Assembly (NCBI GenBank): GCA_934591895.1
Contig: CAKTPP010000003.1
Span: forward strand, 62,001 to 126,000
From: an uncultured Oscillospiraceae bacterium
GTDB lineage: Bacteria > Bacillota > Clostridia > Oscillospirales > Oscillospiraceae
DNA length: 64,000 nucleotides
Direction of reading: 5' to 3'
Positions 59,526 to 64,000 of this stretch are shown here, piece by piece (positions within the stretch are counted from its first letter, which is position 1; every line of letters starts with the position of its first letter). The notes under the pieces were generated by a model. It saw nothing but the letters and a program-made list of their open reading frames with translations, did no database searches and was not told the origin of the DNA. A program made the position numbers and the translations under genes.

Positions 59526-60949
59526 ACGAAGAGAGACAAGAGAACACCATCCAGATCACGGAGGTGCTGGATCTGTTTGTGCGCAGCCTGCGCCGTGTGT
59601 GGTGGGTGTGCCTGCTGCTGATCGCGCTGTGCTCGGCGCTGTTCGGCGGTTATGCCCGCGTGAGCTACCGGCCGCAGTACACGGCCTCGATGACGTTTCT
59701 CGTCAACGCCGGCAGCGGCAGCGCGGCGACCGCAGCGCAGATGGCAAAGACGTTTCCGTACATTCTCACGAGCGGCCTGCTTGACGGCAGCGTGCGCGCG
59801 GACACCGGCCTGACGGCGCTGCCCGCGATCTCCGCGTCGTCGGAGGAGGGCACGAACCTGTGCACCCTGAGCGTGACCGGCAGCGATGCGCAGCAGTGCT
59901 ATGATGTGCTGCAGTCGGTCATCGTGCATTATCCGGATGTGGCGGAGCTGGTGGTCGGGCCGACGGAGCTGGTCATGATGGACCAGACCGGCGTGCCGTC
60001 GCAGCCGTCGAATCCGTTTTCGTGGCGGCAGCCGCTCATGCGCGGCGCGCTCGTCGGCGTGCTGCTGAGTCTGGCGCTGCTGTATCTGTCCGGCCGCGCG
60101 CGGGCGACGGTCATGACCCGCGACGATCTGCAGAAGGTCACGAGCGCGCGCTATCTCGGCGCGCTGCCGGCGGTGCGCGTCAAAAAGCGCAGCCGCACCA
60201 CCCCGGCAACGCTCTCGGAGGAGCTGGCGCACAGCAGTGCCTACTGCGAGGCCATGCGCATCGTTTCCATGCGCATCGACAAGGCCATGCAGCGCCATGC
60301 GTACCGCACGCTGCTCGTCTCGAGCGCCGCGCCCGGCGAGGGCAAGACGACGTTCGTGTGCCAGCTTGCCGATGCGCTCACGCGGCAGGGGCGGCGCGTG
60401 CTCGTCGTCGACTGCGACCTGCGCAACCCGTCCGTGCACAAGACGCTCGGCCGGCCGGCGCAGGCCGGGCTCGCGGAGTATCTGGCCGGTGCGGCCGGGC
60501 CGGAGCAGATCGTGACGGCACTCGGCAAGGGAAAGCCCGATGTGATCTTCGCCGGCCGACGCGCCGGAACACAGACCGAGCAGCTCGGCGGAGATGCCTT
60601 CCGGGCGCTGCTGGATGATCTGCGCGCCCGCTATGACGTCATCCTGCTCGACACGCCGCCCTGCGCCGTCATGACCGACGCGCTCGAGACCGGCGAGTCG
60701 GCCGACTGCGCGTTGCTCGTCGTGCGGCAGGGAGTGGCCGGCCGCGCGAGCGTCATCAATGCACTCGCATCGCTGGATGCCTTCGGCGTGCCGGTGCTCG
60801 GCTATACGCTCAATGTCTGCACCGGCCGCGGCCGCGGACAGTCCGGCTATGGCTACGGCGGCTACGGCTACGGCGGTTACGGGTATGGCTATGGCTACGG
60901 CTATGGCTACGGTTACGGAAAACGGGGAGAAAAAAGCGACGCGGACTGA
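59522..60949 (+). CDS. BY-kinase fused to Wzz-type chain length domain (second copy)
   Basis: 475 residues from ATG at 59522, overlapping the previous stop by four bases. Same architecture as its neighbour: membrane segments at about 25-45 and 170-190, P-loop APGEGKTT, Walker A' VLVVDCDLRNP and Walker B VILLDTPP, all intact. The tail holds eleven tyrosines in Tyr-Gly units and ends basic (KRGEKSDAD). The two proteins are paralogues but differ widely outside the motifs. Why both are needed is unclear; a hetero-oligomer or two polymers are possible. Confidence 0.9.
   Translation: MNEERQENTIQITEVLDLFVRSLRRVWWVCLLLIALCSALFGGYARVSYRPQYTASMTFLVNAGSGSAATAAQMAKTFPYILTSGLLDGSVRADTGLTALPAISASSEEGTNLCTLSVTGSDAQQCYDVLQSVIVHYPDVAELVVGPTELVMMDQTGVPSQPSNPFSWRQPLMRGALVGVLLSLALLYLSGRARATVMTRDDLQKVTSARYLGALPAVRVKKRSRTTPATLSEELAHSSAYCEAMRIVSMRIDKAMQRHAYRTLLVSSAAPGEGKTTFVCQLADALTRQGRRVLVVDCDLRNPSVHKTLGRPAQAGLAEYLAGAAGPEQIVTALGKGKPDVIFAGRRAGTQTEQLGGDAFRALLDDLRARYDVILLDTPPCAVMTDALETGESADCALLVVRQGVAGRASVINALASLDAFGVPVLGYTLNVCTGRGRGQSGYGYGGYGYGGYGYGYGYGYGYGYGKRGEKSDAD
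60848..60919 (+). repeat. Hexanucleotide (TAYGGN) tract in the second BY-kinase
   Basis: Eleven Tyr-Gly units, two of them followed by an extra Gly codon. Uninterrupted towards the end (seven units). In-frame unit gain or loss would change the number of phosphorylation sites. Confidence 0.9.
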
Positions 60950-60975
60950 GTCCGCGCCGGCAGGGGGGGGATACC

Positions 60976-62868
60976 ATGAAAGAAATCAAGCAGCCGTTCA
61001 ACGCGCAGAAGGCGCTGCGCGTGGCCTGCCTTGTGCTGGCGGATCTGATCCTGATCAATCTGTCGGCGTTTCTGGCGCTCTACATACGGTTTGAATTTGA
61101 TCTCCAGCTCCTGTGCGAAACGGAGTTTCTGCACAACATGATCGTCTATTCCGGCATCAACTCCGTGTGCACGATCCTGATCTTCTATATCCTGAAGCTG
61201 TATAACAGTCTGTGGGAGTTTGCCGGCGTGTCGGAGCTGGTGCGCACGGCCGTGGGCTGCTTTTTCTCGGCGGTGTTTTACATGGTCGGCATGTTCATGC
61301 TGCATCTGACCGTGCCGCGCAGCTTCCCGGCCATCTATATGCTCGTTTTGTGCCTGCTGTGCGGGGCGCTGCGCTTTGCCTACCGCTGCGCGCGGCGCAC
61401 GCGCGTCGGGCTGCACAGTCAGGGCGGCAAGCGCACCATGCTCATCGGCGGCGGTCAGGCCGGCGCCATCGTGCTGCGCGAGTTTCAGACCAGCCCGCGC
61501 TCGGAAAACAAGGTCGTGTGCATCATCGACGATGCGCCGAACAAGGTCGGCAGCTATCTGCGCGGCGTGAAGATCGTCGGCGGCCGCAGCAGCATCCCCG
61601 CGATGGCGGAAAAGTACGACGTTGACGAGATCATCCTTGCCATCCCGTCGGCCTCCCGGCGGGAGAAGCTGCAGATCCTCAGTTACTGCCACGACACGTC
61701 CTGCACCCTGCGCACCCTGCCCGGCATCTGCCAGCTCGCCAACGGCGAGGTGCGCATCGAGCAGATCCGCGAGGTGGACATCGAGGACCTGCTCGGCCGC
61801 GAGACGGTGAAGATCGACCTCGACGAGGTCGCGGCCTACATCACCGGCAAGACCGTGCTCGTCACGGGCGGCGGCGGCAGCATCGGCAGCGAGCTCTGCC
61901 GTCAGGCGGCGGCGCAGCGGCCGAAGCGGCTCATCATTTTCGATATCTACGAGAATAACGCCTACGACATCCAGATGGAGCTGCGGCGCACGCATCCGGA
62001 GCTGGATCTGGTCGTGCTCATCGGCTCCGTGCGCGACCGCGAGCGCGTCATGCAGGTCTTTGACCGCTACCGGCCGGATCTCGTGTGCCATGCGGCGGCG
62101 CACAAGCACGTGCCGCTCATGGAGACGTCGCCGTTTGAGGCCATCAAGAATAACGTCTTCGGCACGTATAACGTCGCGCAGGCGGCGGATCGCTTCGGCA
62201 CGCAGCGCTTCATCCTCATCTCGACGGACAAGGCCGTCAACCCCACAAATGTCATGGGGGCATCCAAGCGCCTGTGCGAGATGATCGTGCAGATGATCAA
62301 CGACCGCTCGGCCACCGAGTATGTCGCCGTGCGCTTCGGCAACGTCCTCGGCTCGGCCGGCAGCGTCATCCCGCTCTTTCGCAAGCAGATCCGCAGCGGC
62401 GGCCCCGTCACGGTCACGGACAAGCGCGTCATCCGCTATTTCATGACCATTCCCGAGGCGGTGCAGCTCATTTTTCAGGCGGGCGCGTATGCCCGCGGCG
62501 GCGAGATCTTCGTGCTCGACATGGGTGAGCCCGTGTGCATCGACGATCTGGCGCGCAATATGATCCGCCTGTCCGGTTTCGAGCCGGATGTCGATATTCC
62601 CATCGAGTACACCGGCCTGCGCCCTGGCGAGAAGCTCTATGAGGAGCTGCTGCTCAGCGGCGAGGGCATGCAGAAGACGAAGAACGATCTGATCTACATC
62701 GGCCACGAGATCGCCTTTGATCCCGCTGCCTTTGAGGAGGATCTCATGCTGCTGCGCGCCATCCCGGAGACGGATGAGCCCGCGCTGCGCGCAAAGCTGC
62801 GCGAACTGGTGCCGACGTTCCACGCGCCGGACGGACAGACCCTGCCGCAGGAAGCTACGGTGGGATGA
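60976..62868 (+). CDS. Membrane UDP-sugar 4,6-dehydratase (CapD/PglF/WbpM type)
   Basis: 630 residues. About four membrane segments lie in the first 140, then a degenerate Rossmann-like domain (RTMLIGGGQAGAIVLREF), then the catalytic SDR domain with nucleotide motif TGGGGSIGSE at 297-306. The usual active-site Tyr is replaced, as in this subfamily, by the STDKAVNPTNVMGASKR segment. It converts UDP-GlcNAc-type sugars to 4-keto-6-deoxy forms. The aminotransferase next door would take the keto sugar. Confidence 0.94.
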   Translation: MKEIKQPFNAQKALRVACLVLADLILINLSAFLALYIRFEFDLQLLCETEFLHNMIVYSGINSVCTILIFYILKLYNSLWEFAGVSELVRTAVGCFFSAVFYMVGMFMLHLTVPRSFPAIYMLVLCLLCGALRFAYRCARRTRVGLHSQGGKRTMLIGGGQAGAIVLREFQTSPRSENKVVCIIDDAPNKVGSYLRGVKIVGGRSSIPAMAEKYDVDEIILAIPSASRREKLQILSYCHDTSCTLRTLPGICQLANGEVRIEQIREVDIEDLLGRETVKIDLDEVAAYITGKTVLVTGGGGSIGSELCRQAAAQRPKRLIIFDIYENNAYDIQMELRRTHPELDLVVLIGSVRDRERVMQVFDRYRPDLVCHAAAHKHVPLMETSPFEAIKNNVFGTYNVAQAADRFGTQRFILISTDKAVNPTNVMGASKRLCEMIVQMINDRSATEYVAVRFGNVLGSAGSVIPLFRKQIRSGGPVTVTDKRVIRYFMTIPEAVQLIFQAGAYARGGEIFVLDMGEPVCIDDLARNMIRLSGFEPDVDIPIEYTGLRPGEKLYEELLLSGEGMQKTKNDLIYIGHEIAFDPAAFEEDLMLLRAIPETDEPALRAKLRELVPTFHAPDGQTLPQEATVG

Positions 62869-62883
62869 AAAGGAGATGTCAGG

Positions 62884-63999
62884 ATGTCTGAGCGAATCTA
62901 TCTCGCCTCGCCGCATATGGGCGGCAGTGAGCGCCGGTATGTGGATCTGGCGTTCGATACAAACTGGATCGCGCCGCTCGGCGCAAACGTCACGGGCTTC
63001 GAGCAGGATCTGCAGCAGTACCTCGGCGCGGGCTGTGTCACGGCGCTGTCCGCCGGGACGGCGGCACTGCATCTGGCGGTGCGGCTCGCGGGTGTGCAGC
63101 GCGGCGACCGGGTCTTTTGCCAGAGCCTGACGTTTTCGGCCTCGGCAAACCCGATCGTCTATGAGGGCGGCGAGCCGGTGTTTCTCGACTCCGAGCCCGA
63201 CACATGGAATCTCGACCCCGAGACCGTCGAGGCGGCCATCGCGCGCTTCGGCGTGCCGAAGGCGCTCATCGCCGTGCATCTCTACGGAATGCCCGCTAAG
63301 CTCGACGCCATCCGCAGTCTGTGCGACGTGCACGGGATCACGCTCATCGAGGATGCGGCCGAAGCGCTCGGCTCGGTGTACCACGGGCAGAAATGCGGCA
63401 CGTTCGGGCACTACGGCGTGCTGTCGTTCAACGGCAACAAGATCATCACGACCTCCGGCGGCGGCGCGCTCGTCTGCCGGGAGGAGGCGGATGCGCAGCA
63501 CGCGCTCAAAATGGCCACGCAGGCGCGTGAGCCGGTCGCGTGGTATGAGCACACCGAGCTCGGCTACAACTACCGCATGAGCAACATCTGCGCCGGCATC
63601 GGCCGCGGGCAGATGGAGGTGCTCGAGCAGCGCGTGGCGCAAAAGCGTGCCATCCATGACCGCTACCGTGAGGCGCTGGCCGGCCTGCCGCTGCAGCTTC
63701 CGGCCGAGCCGGAGGGCGTGCGCAGCAACCGCTGGCTCACGGCGGCGCTGCTCGCGCCGGACTGCGGCGTCACGCCGGGGCGGATCATCGCGGCACTGGC
63801 CGAGCGCAACATTGAGGCGCGGCATATCTGGAAGCCCATGCATCTGCAGCCGGTGTTTCGCGACTGCGCGTTTGTGCAGACGGCGGCGCAGTCTGTCGCC
63901 GAGGATGTTTTTGCGCGCGGCGTCTGTCTGCCGAGTGACACGAAGATGACGCCCGAGCAGCAGGCGCAGGTCTGCGCCGTCATTCGCGGCCTGTTTTGA
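62884..63999 (+). CDS. DegT/DnrJ/EryC1 family sugar aminotransferase
   Basis: 371 residues, ending one base before the window edge. PLP-dependent; Lys186 in SFNGNKIITTSGGG is the Schiff-base residue, preceded by EDAAEALGSVYHG. It is similar in layout to PglE, which makes UDP-4-amino sugars from the product of the dehydratase encoded just upstream. This pair suggests a 2,4-diamino-trideoxy or related amino sugar in the surface polymer; the acetyltransferase would be expected further right. Confidence 0.94.
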   Translation: MSERIYLASPHMGGSERRYVDLAFDTNWIAPLGANVTGFEQDLQQYLGAGCVTALSAGTAALHLAVRLAGVQRGDRVFCQSLTFSASANPIVYEGGEPVFLDSEPDTWNLDPETVEAAIARFGVPKALIAVHLYGMPAKLDAIRSLCDVHGITLIEDAAEALGSVYHGQKCGTFGHYGVLSFNGNKIITTSGGGALVCREEADAQHALKMATQAREPVAWYEHTELGYNYRMSNICAGIGRGQMEVLEQRVAQKRAIHDRYREALAGLPLQLPAEPEGVRSNRWLTAALLAPDCGVTPGRIIAALAERNIEARHIWKPMHLQPVFRDCAFVQTAAQSVAEDVFARGVCLPSDTKMTPEQQAQVCAVIRGLF

Positions 64000-64000
64000 G

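Noticed and set aside
60913..63843. Open frame of 976 codons on the minus strand
   Set aside because: Antisense to the dehydratase and aminotransferase genes; compositional shadow. The same holds for long minus-strand frames at 43776-46619 and 46658-50105.

Overview
The window is from a GC-rich, low-mobility chromosome that looks like a gut Clostridium-type Firmicute, most likely the Oscillospiraceae/Ruminococcaceae group. This is inferred from gene content and from strong AGGAGG-type ribosome binding sites. The content includes the DnaD/DnaI primosome pair, the GlgC/GlgD pair, SLH-domain amidase, MreC/MreD/PBP2, the QueH/QueT pair, HtpG, HemW and a Firmicute-style HisS-AspS pair. About 52 protein genes are supported. 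No rRNA, tRNA, insertion sequence, phage gene or CRISPR array was seen. Very long open frames lie antisense to many real genes; they are a by-product of the base composition.

Layout. 1-3.8 kb (minus): a truncated VanW-type membrane protein, hemW and htpG. 4-7.1 kb: a HAD phosphatase, a promoter-driven candidate small RNA, then an AraC and a LysR regulator on the minus strand. 7.3-13.4 kb (plus): a PutP-type sodium/solute symporter, then a MarR regulator with a two-subunit ABC exporter. 13.4-13.8 kb: an AT-rich convergent junction holding an organised direct-repeat array. 13.8-16.3 kb (minus): pyk and an SseB-domain protein. 16.6-24 kb (plus): prs-pth, then glgC-glgD-glgP and a PsuK-type kinase. 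24-26.4 kb (minus): a FeoB-type GTPase and a small unknown protein. 26.6-35.9 kb: a secreted transglutaminase-like protein, prfB, a dCMP deaminase-type protein, queH, queT, malQ, an SGNH hydrolase, a nucleotidyltransferase and an SLH amidase. 36-40.1 kb: an Mrp ATPase, then dnaD-dnaI-DUF2804 on the minus strand. 40.3-54.5 kb (plus): U32 peptidase, maf-mreC-mreD-PBP2, an mgsA-like gene, hisS, aspS, a ComM-type ATPase, a small membrane protein, thiI and cinA. 54.7-64 kb (plus): the start of a surface polysaccharide locus with an ABC exporter, a CpsB-type phosphatase, a secreted repeat protein, two tandem BY-kinase/Wzz proteins, a CapD/PglF-type dehydratase and a DegT aminotransferase. It continues past the right edge.

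How the genes work together. Glycogen turnover is represented by GlgC, GlgD and GlgP, with MalQ elsewhere and no glgA or glgB in the window. Cell elongation is represented by MreC, MreD and PBP2. Queuosine supply is represented by QueT uptake and QueH. The polysaccharide locus pairs tyrosine kinases with the phosphatase expected to reset them.

The most unusual features are non-coding. One is the array of ten TTATGnnAAY half-sites, eight of them in four pairs with exact 14-bp phasing, at 13387-13720. The other is a roughly 200-bp structured intergenic element seen in two complete copies and one partial copy. The two complete copies show compensatory changes in their hairpins, and all three copies lie between convergent genes.
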